From Candidatus Hydrogenedentota bacterium (GTDB taxonomy: Bacteria; Hydrogenedentota; Hydrogenedentia; Hydrogenedentales; SLHB01), in contig JAPLKX010000394.1 in NCBI GenBank assembly GCA_026387845.1, positions 1 through 6,222 of the forward strand: DNA of 6,222 nt. The letters run 5' to 3'. Below are positions 1 through 6,117 of this stretch, in pieces. Position 1 is the first letter of the stretch, and every line of letters starts with the position of its first letter. The position numbers were made by a program, and so were the translations under genes. The notes beneath the pieces were generated by a model that saw nothing but the letters and a program-made list of their open reading frames with translations, ran no database searches and was not told where the DNA came from.

Positions 1-291
1 GTAGGAGAGGCCCCTGGCAATGCTCGCCAAGGCCTGGCGACCCCTGCGCTGTTCGAGCAACCTGCGCTGGTTCTGTGCGGCGAGCAGCAACTCGCGGGTG
101 AAATCGGGGGTTGGTTCGAGATCGGGCGCGCTGTGGATGAACTCGAGTGAGCTTCGCATCCCCTCGACCTCGGCCTGACAGCTCTTGCACGCGGAAACGT
201 GCCCGCCAATCTTGACCGAAAGCGCCCCGCCTTTGCCCGCAAGGCCCTCGGCGTATGTCGTCAATTCATTTTTTCGCGGATGCCTGCCCAT
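1..291 (-). CDS. Anti-sigma factor with zinc-finger (ZAS-like) N-terminus, partial at left edge
   Basis: This is the second gene of the sigma-factor operon and is open for 97 codons from ATG at 291 until the window ends, so the C-terminus is missing. Near the N-terminus it carries H31-x3-C35-x2-C38 (HVSACKSC), the HxxxCxxC signature of zinc-containing anti-sigma domains, which hold an ECF sigma factor inactive by binding its region 2/4 linker. The following part is charged, with a glutamine/arginine-rich helix at about residues 65-90. No membrane segment is seen before the edge, so membrane anchoring cannot be judged. The start lies 9 bases after the sigma stop codon, and an AAGG stretch from the end of the sigma gene may serve as a distant, weak ribosome site, so translational coupling is likely. 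The anti-sigma call rests on the motif plus position directly behind a sigma gene; the fold itself is inferred. Confidence 0.8.
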   Translation of the reverse strand, partial: MGRHPRKNELTTYAEGLAGKGGALSVKIGGHVSACKSCQAEVEGMRSSLEFIHSAPDLEPTPDFTRELLLAAQNQRRLLEQRRGRQALASIARGLSY

Positions 292-300
292 AGTGCGCCA

Positions 301-1011
301 TTAACCTTTCACGTACTCTCTGAACCGTGCCAGGAGCGGCCGCAACGCCCGCTCGGCACGTACAACCCGCGATTTGATAGTCCCCACCGGGGTGTCGGTC
401 ACCTCGGCAATTTCTTCGTAAGACATGTCCCGGAAACGCCTTAGAACAAACGCTTCGCGCTGATGCCCCGGCAAATGCGTCAGCGCCGAGTTAACCGCCT
501 CCGAGACTTCCCCGCGCTGGAACGCGGTCAGGACGCACGCCCGCTCGTCGCTGACGGAGTCCAACGGGTCAAACTCGTCATTGTCCCGGCTGCCGCTGCG
601 CCACAACGAGGATACGCTGAACAGCTTGGGGCGCCGCTTGGTGCGCAGCCATTCCTTCGAGACAATGTTGGATGCAATTGTATAGAGGTAGGTGGTGAAC
701 TTTGCGGTTGGCTCGTACCGGCCGGCATTGCGAACCAGCGCCAGGAAAACTTCCTGGGTCAACTCCTCGGCCACCTGCCGGTTTTGCACCATGCGGTACA
801 TGTAGTTCAGGACGCCCTTCTGGTGGCGGTGAACCAGTTCCACAAACGCTTCCTCGACCCCCTTGCCGTGCTCCAGCATGAGGTCTTCATCGCGCCATTC
901 CGACAGCGGGAACCCCTCCGGGTCAACTACCCGGAACGGCTTGCCGCGAAGCCCGGCCGCTTTTGTTTTTCCTTCCGCCATCGCCTCTTGGTCATCCCCA
1001 AACCCGGCCAA
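301..1011 (-). CDS. ECF-type RNA polymerase sigma factor (sigma-70 family)
   Basis: A 236-residue sigma factor that would direct RNA polymerase to a dedicated set of promoters. Region 2 covers about residues 55-125: the helix around AEELTQEVFLALVRNA (about 81-96), then the Y99-E-P-x-A-K-F-T-T-Y-L-Y segment that recognises and melts the -10 element. Region 4 covers about 172-226: LPGHQREAFVLRRF, then the helix-turn-helix SYEEIAEVTDTPVGTIKSRV that binds the -35 element. There is no region 1.1 or 3, as in ECF factors. The roughly 50-residue N-terminal extension and the charged linker at 126-165 make it a little longer than usual. The start is TTG: GGGAG lies 7 bases upstream of it, whereas the in-frame ATG at 981 has GAGG only 2 bases away. 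The next gene on the strand is its presumed zinc anti-sigma partner. Its regulon cannot be read from this window. Confidence 0.92.
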   Translation of the reverse strand: MAGFGDDQEAMAEGKTKAAGLRGKPFRVVDPEGFPLSEWRDEDLMLEHGKGVEEAFVELVHRHQKGVLNYMYRMVQNRQVAEELTQEVFLALVRNAGRYEPTAKFTTYLYTIASNIVSKEWLRTKRRPKLFSVSSLWRSGSRDNDEFDPLDSVSDERACVLTAFQRGEVSEAVNSALTHLPGHQREAFVLRRFRDMSYEEIAEVTDTPVGTIKSRVVRAERALRPLLARFREYVKG

Positions 1012-1058
1012 CTTGCTTCTCCCTGCTACGTTATAATGCCCGGTGAGTTAAAAAAGTT

Positions 1059-1085
1059 TCACGGCGCGCTTTTTACGGCCGTTCC
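1059..1085 (-). promoter_or_regulatory. Possible ECF-type autoregulatory promoter of the sigma operon
   Basis: On the minus strand GGAAC (1081-1085) is followed after 17 bases by CGTGA (1059-1063), resembling the GGAAC / CGT elements of many ECF promoters. It would give a leader of about 45 bases before the TTG start. ECF operons are often autoregulated, which makes this plausible, but the match is short and could be chance. Confidence 0.25.
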
Positions 1086-1217
1086 CCAAAACTACCCCGG
1101 CAGACTCTTCAGATACCCTATCATTCCGGGGGCTGGGTGTCAATAGATTACCTCCGCCGCAGGCCCGCTCAAAGATCTAACAGATCCCAACTAAATTACA
1201 GTCCACCCTTGTTACTG

Positions 1218-1246
1218 TTGCTAATTTTTGGTTTGTGCTTTATTCT
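1218..1246 (+). promoter_or_regulatory. Sigma70-like promoter of the surface-protein gene
   Basis: TTGCTA (1218-1223) and TATTCT (1241-1246) are separated by exactly 17 bases in an AT-rich stretch. Each matches the consensus hexamer at four positions. Transcription would begin near 1253, leaving a leader of about 30-40 bases before the GTG codons at 1284 and 1290. The promoter lies inside the open frame that begins at 1137 and argues against that start. Confidence 0.5.
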
Positions 1247-1289
1247 CTATGACAACGCTAATTCCGAACATGGATTGGGGAACGTGTCC

Positions 1290-4200
1290 GTGGGGAAAAT
1301 CTTCAGGCAACACGCTGGTTTGAAGTACGGCCTTGCATATTGGGTGCTGGCTGCGGTTAGTTCTTACTCGGTCCCGGCGCCGGCAGAGGTGCTTCCGGTA
1401 GCCCCGCCGTACATCATGGCCCAGACAACCTCCATTACGACGGGTGTCGGAATGGAAATCATGTTCTTCGTCACCGTGGAAGGCGACCCGCCCATTTTCT
1501 ATGAATGGTACAAAGTGGGGGTCGAGAAGCCGGTGGCTTCCACGAGCGAATACATCATCGCGTCGGTTCAAGTGTCCCACGCCGGGACGTACCGGTGCAG
1601 GGTGCGGAATGCCGGCGGCGAGGTCTATTCGCAGGACGCGCCGCTGACCGTTGTCGTGCAGCCTGCGATTGTAACGGACCCGGCGTCGCAGACCGTCGCG
1701 CTTGGCGGTTTGGTGATGTTCACGGTTGTGGCCTCGGGAGACGAGCCGCTCGCATACGCGTGGTACAAGGACGGGATACTGGAGCCGGTAATCACATGCC
1801 CCTGTCCTTCTTACATGATTTCTAATGCGCAACCCTCGGATGCCGGCGAATACTACTGCACGGTCAGCAATGCCGGCGGCAGCGCCCAATCTGCTCGCGC
1901 CATATTGAATATCGGGTGGCCGCCGACGATTGTGCAGCATCCTGAAAGCATCGAGGTAACGGCCGGAGAGACCGCCACGTTCCAAGTCGTGGCGGAAGGA
2001 ACGCCGCCGCTCCATTACGAGTGGATCAAGGACGGGGAACCGCTCGAGTGGCTTGACAGCCCTACCTATTCGATCACGCCGGTCATCATGGAAGACGAAG
2101 GCGAGTATTCTTGCCAGGTTTGGAATGATTTTGGCGACATTCAATCTTACCCGGCCATGCTGAGTGTTGTCGTACCGCCTGCGATTATAACGGACCCGGC
2201 CTCGCAGAGCGTCGTGGTCGGCGGCTCGGTGATGTTCACGGTTGAGGCCTCGGGAGACGAGCCGCTCGCATACGCGTGGTACAAGGACTGGATACTGGAG
2301 CCGGTAATCACATGCCCCTGTCCTTCTTACATGATTTCTAATGCGCAACCCTCGGATGCCGGCGAATACTACTGCACGGTCAGCAATGCCGGCGGCAGCG
2401 CCCAGTCTGGCCGCGCCCAATTGACTGTCTGGTTGCCGCCGATGATTGTGCAGCATCCTGCAAGCATCGAGGTAACGGCCGGAGAGACCGCCACGTTTGT
2501 AGTCGTGGCAAAAGGAACGTCACCGCTCAATTATGAGTGGATCAAGAACGGAGATCCGCTCGATACGGCGGACAGCCATAGCCCTACGTACTCGATCTCG
2601 CCAGTCACCATGGCAGATGCGGGCGAGTATGCCTGCCGGGTGTGGAACGATTTTGGCGACATTCAATCTTACCCGGCCATGCTGACTGTCAGTGGGGTTC
2701 CCCGGGCCGCATTCAGTTATGAACCGCAAAACGGCCAGGCGCCGCTGACGGTTTGGTTCACCGATTTATCGGAGCCGGGTTCATCCGCGATCCAGACGTG
2801 GGACTGGGATTTCGGCGACGGGGCCTCGAGCACGGAAAAAAATTCGAATCACACTTACACGGAGCCGGGTATCTTTACGGTACGGCTTACGGTGAGAAAC
2901 TTGGAATTCCCGGGAAAGCCTGATACGGCCTCGGCTCCGCGCGGGGTTCGCGTCTATGCCGGTGCGAGCGCCGACGTCGACGGGGACGGCCTTACCGACA
3001 GCGACGAGGTCAATGTTTACGGGACCGAGCCTACCAACCCGGACTCCGATGCGGACGGCATGGATGACGGGTGGGAAGTCGCCTACGGGTTTGATCCCAA
3101 TTCGGCGGAAGACGCGGGCGAAGACGCCGATAACGACGGGTTGACGAACTTCGAAGAATACCGCCTTCGGTCGGACCCGCTGGATTCGGCGTCGCCGACG
3201 CGCGTGTATTACGTCTCCCCGCAGGGCGACGATATGTATGGCGACGGGTCGGCAGGAGCGCGGTGGCGGACAATTAACCACGCGGTGTCTGTAGCGGCGG
3301 ATATGGCGGCCCCGGCGGTGATCCGGCTGGCCCCGGGCATCTATGATGAAGATCCGATGCTGCCGCCCTGGACGGCATTGGCGGGAGAGGCCGGGGCGGG
3401 CGACGTGATCATCAGTGGTTACGTGATGGGGTCGGCAAACTCGGGTATCAAGAATGTGACTATTCGTGAATCTTTGGCCGGGGGACCGTATCCGCTCCTG
3501 GCCATCAACGGGCCGATGGAAGTGCTCGGAGTCCGATTTGAAGGCGGCGCAGGGTCCACCGCGGACGGCATAGTCGTAAACGGCGGGGGACCGCGCGGCA
3601 GCCTGATCGAACGTTGCGAATTCAGCGGGCTCTACAACGGGATTATCATCAACGAAGCGATCCCGTTGATCCGGCGTTGCTGGTTCCATGACCTCTCCGG
3701 GAGCGCCATTATCGTGCGCGCAATGCAAGTACCCAACAAGGAGGACGACGGCACGCTGAGCACCGAGCACGATCCCAATTCGGGCTACAACACGATCGAT
3801 CTGGCATCAATCGATGGCGACCTGGCCGTCGTGAACCAGCGCGACGAGCCGCTCATCATGGAAAATAATGATTGGGGCACCGACATCGACGCCGAAATCG
3901 GCTCGCGCGTCTCGGGCGCCTCGGACTACGTGCCCTACCTCGCAAAAGGATCCGGCGCGGGCGCCGCAACCGCCAACTGCAACGTGTGGGATTCCGCCAC
4001 GCTCGAGCCCGTGACCAGCGCGACGGTCCAGCTCTCGAAGGCGGGGGGCAGTTTTTCGCCGCTGACGGAAAACGCGGGGGGCGTATATACGTTTGCCTGC
4101 CTGGCCCCCGGCCCGTACACGTTCAGCGTGACCGCGCCCAGCTTTAACATGAAGCTGCAAACAAAAACCCTGGCGGCCGGGGACAATGTGATGCTTCTTT

Positions 4201-4397
4201 TCCCGCTCACCTCCTCCGGCAATGAAGGCGAGGGGGAAGGGGAGAAACCCGACGGGTGTTTTGGCGGAGTGGCGGATCGGTTCGAGGGCACGCCGCGCGC
4301 CGGGTTTGGCATTTACGCGGGCGATTTTGCCATACTCATGGCCGTGGCGGCGGCACTCGCCGCGGCAAGGAAGAAGCGGTCATCGAACCTGGCTTAA
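1290..4397 (+). CDS. Secreted multidomain surface protein: Ig-like x5, PKD, Ca-binding loops, beta-helix, sorting signal
   Basis: About 1035 residues from GTG 1290, chosen because GGGG ends 9 bases upstream and a good signal peptide follows (basic start, hydrophobic core, APA|E near residue 32). GTG 1284 is an alternative; the frame is open from GTG 1137. Order: five Ig-like domains (about 41-123, 124-208, 209-295, 296-381, 382-468), each with a C-strand Trp and an F-strand Y-x-C or similar (C103, C190, C275, C362, C449); PKD domain (470-556, WDFGDG at 506-511); three thrombospondin-3-like calcium loops with DxDxDG-type repeats starting at D562, D585 and D612; a DUF1565-like right-handed beta-helix (about 639-886, YYVSPQGDD at the front, NNDWGT near the end); a carboxypeptidase-regulatory-like beta-sandwich (896-974); then a Gly/Glu linker, C990, a membrane helix (about 1009-1026) and RKKR. 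The beta-helix suggests binding or lyase-type action on polysaccharide, but no catalytic residues are identifiable. Most likely an adhesin or surface scaffold; its ligand is unknown. Confidence 0.88.
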   Translation: MGKIFRQHAGLKYGLAYWVLAAVSSYSVPAPAEVLPVAPPYIMAQTTSITTGVGMEIMFFVTVEGDPPIFYEWYKVGVEKPVASTSEYIIASVQVSHAGTYRCRVRNAGGEVYSQDAPLTVVVQPAIVTDPASQTVALGGLVMFTVVASGDEPLAYAWYKDGILEPVITCPCPSYMISNAQPSDAGEYYCTVSNAGGSAQSARAILNIGWPPTIVQHPESIEVTAGETATFQVVAEGTPPLHYEWIKDGEPLEWLDSPTYSITPVIMEDEGEYSCQVWNDFGDIQSYPAMLSVVVPPAIITDPASQSVVVGGSVMFTVEASGDEPLAYAWYKDWILEPVITCPCPSYMISNAQPSDAGEYYCTVSNAGGSAQSGRAQLTVWLPPMIVQHPASIEVTAGETATFVVVAKGTSPLNYEWIKNGDPLDTADSHSPTYSISPVTMADAGEYACRVWNDFGDIQSYPAMLTVSGVPRAAFSYEPQNGQAPLTVWFTDLSEPGSSAIQTWDWDFGDGASSTEKNSNHTYTEPGIFTVRLTVRNLEFPGKPDTASAPRGVRVYAGASADVDGDGLTDSDEVNVYGTEPTNPDSDADGMDDGWEVAYGFDPNSAEDAGEDADNDGLTNFEEYRLRSDPLDSASPTRVYYVSPQGDDMYGDGSAGARWRTINHAVSVAADMAAPAVIRLAPGIYDEDPMLPPWTALAGEAGAGDVIISGYVMGSANSGIKNVTIRESLAGGPYPLLAINGPMEVLGVRFEGGAGSTADGIVVNGGGPRGSLIERCEFSGLYNGIIINEAIPLIRRCWFHDLSGSAIIVRAMQVPNKEDDGTLSTEHDPNSGYNTIDLASIDGDLAVVNQRDEPLIMENNDWGTDIDAEIGSRVSGASDYVPYLAKGSGAGAATANCNVWDSATLEPVTSATVQLSKAGGSFSPLTENAGGVYTFACLAPGPYTFSVTAPSFNMKLQTKTLAAGDNVMLLFPLTSSGNEGEGEGEKPDGCFGGVADRFEGTPRAGFGIYAGDFAILMAVAAALAAARKKRSSNLA
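1662..2693 (+). repeat. Tandem duplication of a two-Ig-domain module (period 516 bp)
   Basis: Unit 1 (1662-2177) encodes Ig domains 2 and 3; unit 2 (2178-2693) encodes Ig domains 4 and 5, so the order is A-B-A'-B'. In the A parts, 1730-1888 matches 2246-2404 over 159 bases with a single difference (G1773 versus T2289, Gly to Trp). The B parts are more diverged and B' has two extra codons, although the stretch encoding FGDIQSYPAML is identical again. Ig domain 1 is clearly more distant. A recent duplication, or conversion between the A copies, explains the pattern. Confidence 0.92.
4212..4394 (+). other. C-terminal tripartite sorting signal (Gly/Glu linker, Cys motif, membrane helix, basic tail)
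   Basis: The last 61 codons of the surface protein encode NEGEGEGEKPDG, then GCFGG with a lone cysteine, a spacer, one hydrophobic helix (GDFAILMAVAAALAAA) and a terminal RKKRSSNLA. This layout is that of C-terminal sorting signals processed by membrane proteases and transferred to the cell surface. The cysteine before the helix is most like Cys-type signals such as MYXO-CTERM. I cannot assign it to a named family; the processing enzyme is not in this window. Confidence 0.6.
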
Positions 4398-4426
4398 CAC
4401 ACCGATTCGTAAACACGGCGACGTAT

Positions 4427-4541
4427 GGAGTGCGGCAGCTTGCTGCCGCTTTTTCACATGCAAGGCTTTTCTTACAGACAATGCCTCACTCGTCAGGCTA
4501 GGCTTCTCTGTTGGAAAAGCGGCAGCAAGCTGCCGCACTCC
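4427..4541. repeat. REPIN-like element: two inverted GGAG-headed palindromic repeats
   Basis: The 27-base arms at 4427-4453 and 4515-4541 are perfect reverse complements. Each arm starts (read inward) with GGAG and then contains its own perfect hairpin, GCGGCAGC / GCTGCCGC, around a TT. The 61 bases between the arms show no obvious repeat. GGAG or GTAG in front of an imperfect palindrome is the hallmark of REP sequences mobilised by RAYT (TnpA-REP) transposases, and two inverted REPs form a REPIN. The family assignment is inference; no transposase gene is present here. Apparent short reading frames through it are not genes. Confidence 0.7.
4432..4454 (+). terminator. Rho-independent terminator of the surface-protein gene (left REP arm)
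   Basis: An 8-bp GC-rich palindrome (4432-4439 with 4442-4449) is followed immediately by five T residues (4450-4454), 35 bases after the stop codon at 4395-4397. With the two central T bases plus the flanking C-G pair opened, it forms a stem of 7 with a 4-base loop. The right arm has its T run only on the minus strand, so it would stop minus-strand transcripts. Confidence 0.65.
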
Positions 4542-4552
4542 AAAGTAGGCCA

Positions 4553-4579
4553 TTGAATACGTCAGTGTGTTTATAAAAT
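4553..4579 (+). promoter_or_regulatory. Possible promoter of the OsmC-family gene
   Basis: TTGAAT (4553-4558) and TAAAAT (4574-4579) are 15 bases apart, shorter than ideal, within an AT-rich stretch between the repeat element and the gene. An overlapping TATAAA (4572-4577) is the other -10 choice. Transcription would start about 30 bases before the ATG at 4616. No operator-like palindrome is visible. Confidence 0.35.
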
Positions 4580-4615
4580 GGAGCAATTAGTCCAGCCGCC
4601 ATTCTTGGAGGATTC

Positions 4616-5026
4616 ATGGTAGACATCAACATCAGCTACACGGGCGGTCTGCGCTGCCGCGCCGTACATGCACCCAGCGGAAACGCCCTTATTACGGACG
4701 CGCCCGTCGACAACAAAGGAAAAGGCGAGACGTTCTCCCCGACCGACCTGGTGGCTGCGGCGTTCGGCGCCTGCCTGGCAACCATCATGGGCATCATCGC
4801 GGATCAGGAGAACGTCGACCTGACGGGGATGGACGTCCATGTCGTCAAAGAAATGACGACAACGCCGCCGCGCCGGATCGCCCGGCTCGCGACGCGCGTC
4901 ACCGTACCGTGCGCGCTGACGCCCAAACAAAAGGCCAAGTTCGAACACGCGGCCAAGGCATGTCCGGTCGCGCAAAGCCTGCACCCCGGCATCGAAACGC
5001 CCATCGAGTTCGTCTACCCCCGCTGA
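4616..5026 (+). CDS. OsmC/Ohr-family protein
   Basis: A 136-residue cytoplasmic protein of the usual length for the OsmC/Ohr superfamily, whose members reduce organic or fatty-acid hydroperoxides with a reactive cysteine pair at the dimer interface. Visible are the N-terminal beta-strands (MVDINISYTGGLRCRAV), the helix motif FSPTDLVAAAFGACLATIMG with the peroxidatic-type Cys53, and ACPVAQSLHP with the second conserved Cys116. Both family cysteines are thus present. The start is clear: GGAGGA lies 3 bases upstream of ATG. The gene stands alone, follows the REPIN-like element and converges with the methyltransferase. Whether it is Ohr, OsmC or the less characterised YhfA-like type cannot be settled from motifs alone; the latter type has less certain substrates. 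Confidence 0.92.
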   Translation: MVDINISYTGGLRCRAVHAPSGNALITDAPVDNKGKGETFSPTDLVAAAFGACLATIMGIIADQENVDLTGMDVHVVKEMTTTPPRRIARLATRVTVPCALTPKQKAKFEHAAKACPVAQSLHPGIETPIEFVYPR

Positions 5027-5056
5027 ACGCGCGGCCGCAGTTTCCAGTGCAGCGGG
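5019..5056. terminator. Weak hairpin between the convergent OsmC and methyltransferase genes
   Basis: CCCGCTG (5019-5025, overlapping the OsmC stop codon) pairs with CAGCGGG (5050-5056) across a 24-base loop that contains the palindrome GCGGCCGC. No T run follows on either strand, so a bidirectional terminator role is only possible. Confidence 0.25.
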
Positions 5057-5062
5057 CCGGGC

Positions 5063-5851
5063 TCAGCCAACTGGCCGCTTGACACAGCGGAACAGCACTT
5101 CTTTCTCGGGGATTCTGTAGCGCTTGATTTCCTCGGGTGTCAAGAAGTCGTGCCGCGTGATCTTCTCATAGCTGAATGGCGCAAGGCGCGGCTCAAAATC
5201 TTTCGGCGAATAGGCGCGCAGGTGATCGAACATGAACGGGTCGGGCCGGCCGTATTCGACCGTGGCGTTCAGTTCCAGTATGAACGGGACCATGACGTAG
5301 GCCACGCCGCCCGGCTTGAGCACGCGGGCCAGTTCGGCCAAGCCTTTGCGGTCGTCGGGGACGTGTTCGAACACGTGCAGGCAGAAGATCAGGTCGATTG
5401 AGTTGTCCGCGATTCCCAGCCGCTGAATATCCGCGACGATTGCGGGCGGCGGGAACCGCTTGGCCATGTACATCTCGAAATCCATGCCGATTATGAACAG
5501 GTTCGGGTTGCGCAGGAGCAGGTCGCGAACGTACCGTTCGGGCGCGCAATGGAGCACGACGCGGCGGCCCTCGATCAGATCCCTGTCACGGCGTTGCAGG
5601 TACAACGTCAACATCCGGTGCCGCTCATGCCCCCGGCAATGCGGGCACTCCCCGTGAAGCACCATGAACTTGCCGCAGTCAACCGGGAGGAAGTCATGCC
5701 CCCGCCAGCCGCAGCACGGGCACTCGACCCGGTGGCGCCAATGCCAGCGGTTGCGCGCCCGCAACCAGAGATTGATAACGTTGCACAAGGCATACGTTCG
5801 TGCGGACCGCCAACCGTGGCGCACAAGGCGCTGATAGAACGTCATGACCAA
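5063..5851 (-). CDS. Class I SAM-dependent methyltransferase with N-terminal zinc-knuckle-like Cys region
   Basis: 262 residues. The N-terminal part is basic and Trp/Arg-rich, then carries C44-P-C-C47-G and C69-P-H-C72 followed by RGHERHR, a pair of Cys-x2-Cys knuckles that probably bind zinc. The Rossmann methyltransferase domain follows: motif I is VVLHCAPER (99-106, the HxAPE variant instead of GxGxG), D124 in IIGMDFE as the likely ribose-binding acid, AD141 in the adenine-binding strand, then SIDLIFCLHVFEHVPDD (151-167) and LARVLKPGGVAYVMVPF, which is typical of the Methyltransf_11 group. Homologues with this Cys-region/HxAPE layout are often found near glycan or surface-polysaccharide genes, but nothing here names a substrate. 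Start: TTG 5851 has GGAG 10 bases upstream; ATG 5845, two codons later, is equally possible. It converges with the OsmC gene. Confidence 0.88.
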   Translation of the reverse strand: MVMTFYQRLVRHGWRSARTYALCNVINLWLRARNRWHWRHRVECPCCGWRGHDFLPVDCGKFMVLHGECPHCRGHERHRMLTLYLQRRDRDLIEGRRVVLHCAPERYVRDLLLRNPNLFIIGMDFEMYMAKRFPPPAIVADIQRLGIADNSIDLIFCLHVFEHVPDDRKGLAELARVLKPGGVAYVMVPFILELNATVEYGRPDPFMFDHLRAYSPKDFEPRLAPFSYEKITRHDFLTPEEIKRYRIPEKEVLFRCVKRPVG

Positions 5852-5884
5852 ATCTGATTGTCTCCGGACAATGGGCTTGGGCGA

Positions 5885-5914
5885 ATGTTATCGCGCCGGT
5901 CGCGAGCAAATCAA
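5885..5914 (-). promoter_or_regulatory. Possible promoter of the methyltransferase gene
   Basis: On the minus strand TTGATT (5909-5914) and TAACAT (5885-5890) are 18 bases apart, each a 4-of-6 match to the sigma70 hexamers. This gives a leader of about 30 bases before the start codon. The region 5852-5948 holds nothing else recognisable. Confidence 0.35.
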
Positions 5915-5948
5915 AGAATCCAGCGAAGGCTTAATAAATCGCGTTAAA

Positions 5949-6117
5949 GTAGGCGCGGTCGTCCCGCCCGCGCCGTCAACGGGCAAAGCTGATGTCTGAA
6001 CCTTAAGCCACCCGACCGCAGGGAGCCTCCCCACGTTCCGCTCTTGGGTTCACCGCCGCCCGCATCGTTGAAAAATAGCCTGTGGGCTGGACGGCGCGGG
6101 CGAGACGACCGCGCCTA
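5949..6117. repeat. Large inverted-repeat element (REPIN-like, GTAG-headed), possibly a structured RNA
   Basis: Arms 5950-5977 and 6090-6117 are complementary over 28 bases with one C/A mismatch. Each arm also folds on itself: GGCGCGG with CCGCGCC around a 9-base loop (5952-5974 and 6093-6115). The left arm is headed by GTAG (5949-5952), the REP tetranucleotide. The 112-base centre contains nested pairings: AACG 5978-5981 with CGTT 6066-6069, TGAACC 5997-6002 with GGTTCA 6047-6052, and an AGCC/GGCT tetraloop hairpin at 6077-6088. It is therefore either a REP doublet with a long spacer or a folded non-coding RNA in a closing helix; a mobile repeat is favoured because of the arm design shared with the element at 4427-4541. 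No open reading frame is credible here. Confidence 0.6.

Noticed and set aside
266..301. ATG at 301 (minus strand) overlapping the sigma stop as TAATG, which looks like a coupled start for the anti-sigma gene.
   Set aside because: That frame ends after 11 codons, just after an A6 run. The ATG at 291 opens the frame carrying the zinc motif. Slippage at A6 joining the two frames is possible but unsupported.
1221..2456. Long minus-strand open frame of 411 codons opposite the Ig repeats, and a similar 329-codon one at 2781-3770.
   Set aside because: Both are antisense to a protein with clear Ig, PKD and calcium-loop domains. Their composition is Arg/His-rich and repetitive only because the sense strand repeats, and no family motif is visible.
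4427..4541. CRISPR or insertion-sequence ends.
   Set aside because: There are only two repeat copies, inverted rather than direct, with no transposase and no target-site duplication visible.
4222..4586. Small open frames crossing the inverted repeat after the surface-protein gene on both strands.
   Set aside because: They translate the palindromes themselves and overlap the end of a real gene; no ribosome site or domain supports them.
5950..6117. 6S RNA, suggested by length, a long closing helix and the central CCTTAA ... GGGTTCA pattern.
   Set aside because: The closing helix is almost uninterrupted and each arm is itself palindromic, unlike 6S. The similarity is by eye only; an Rfam 6S covariance search would decide.
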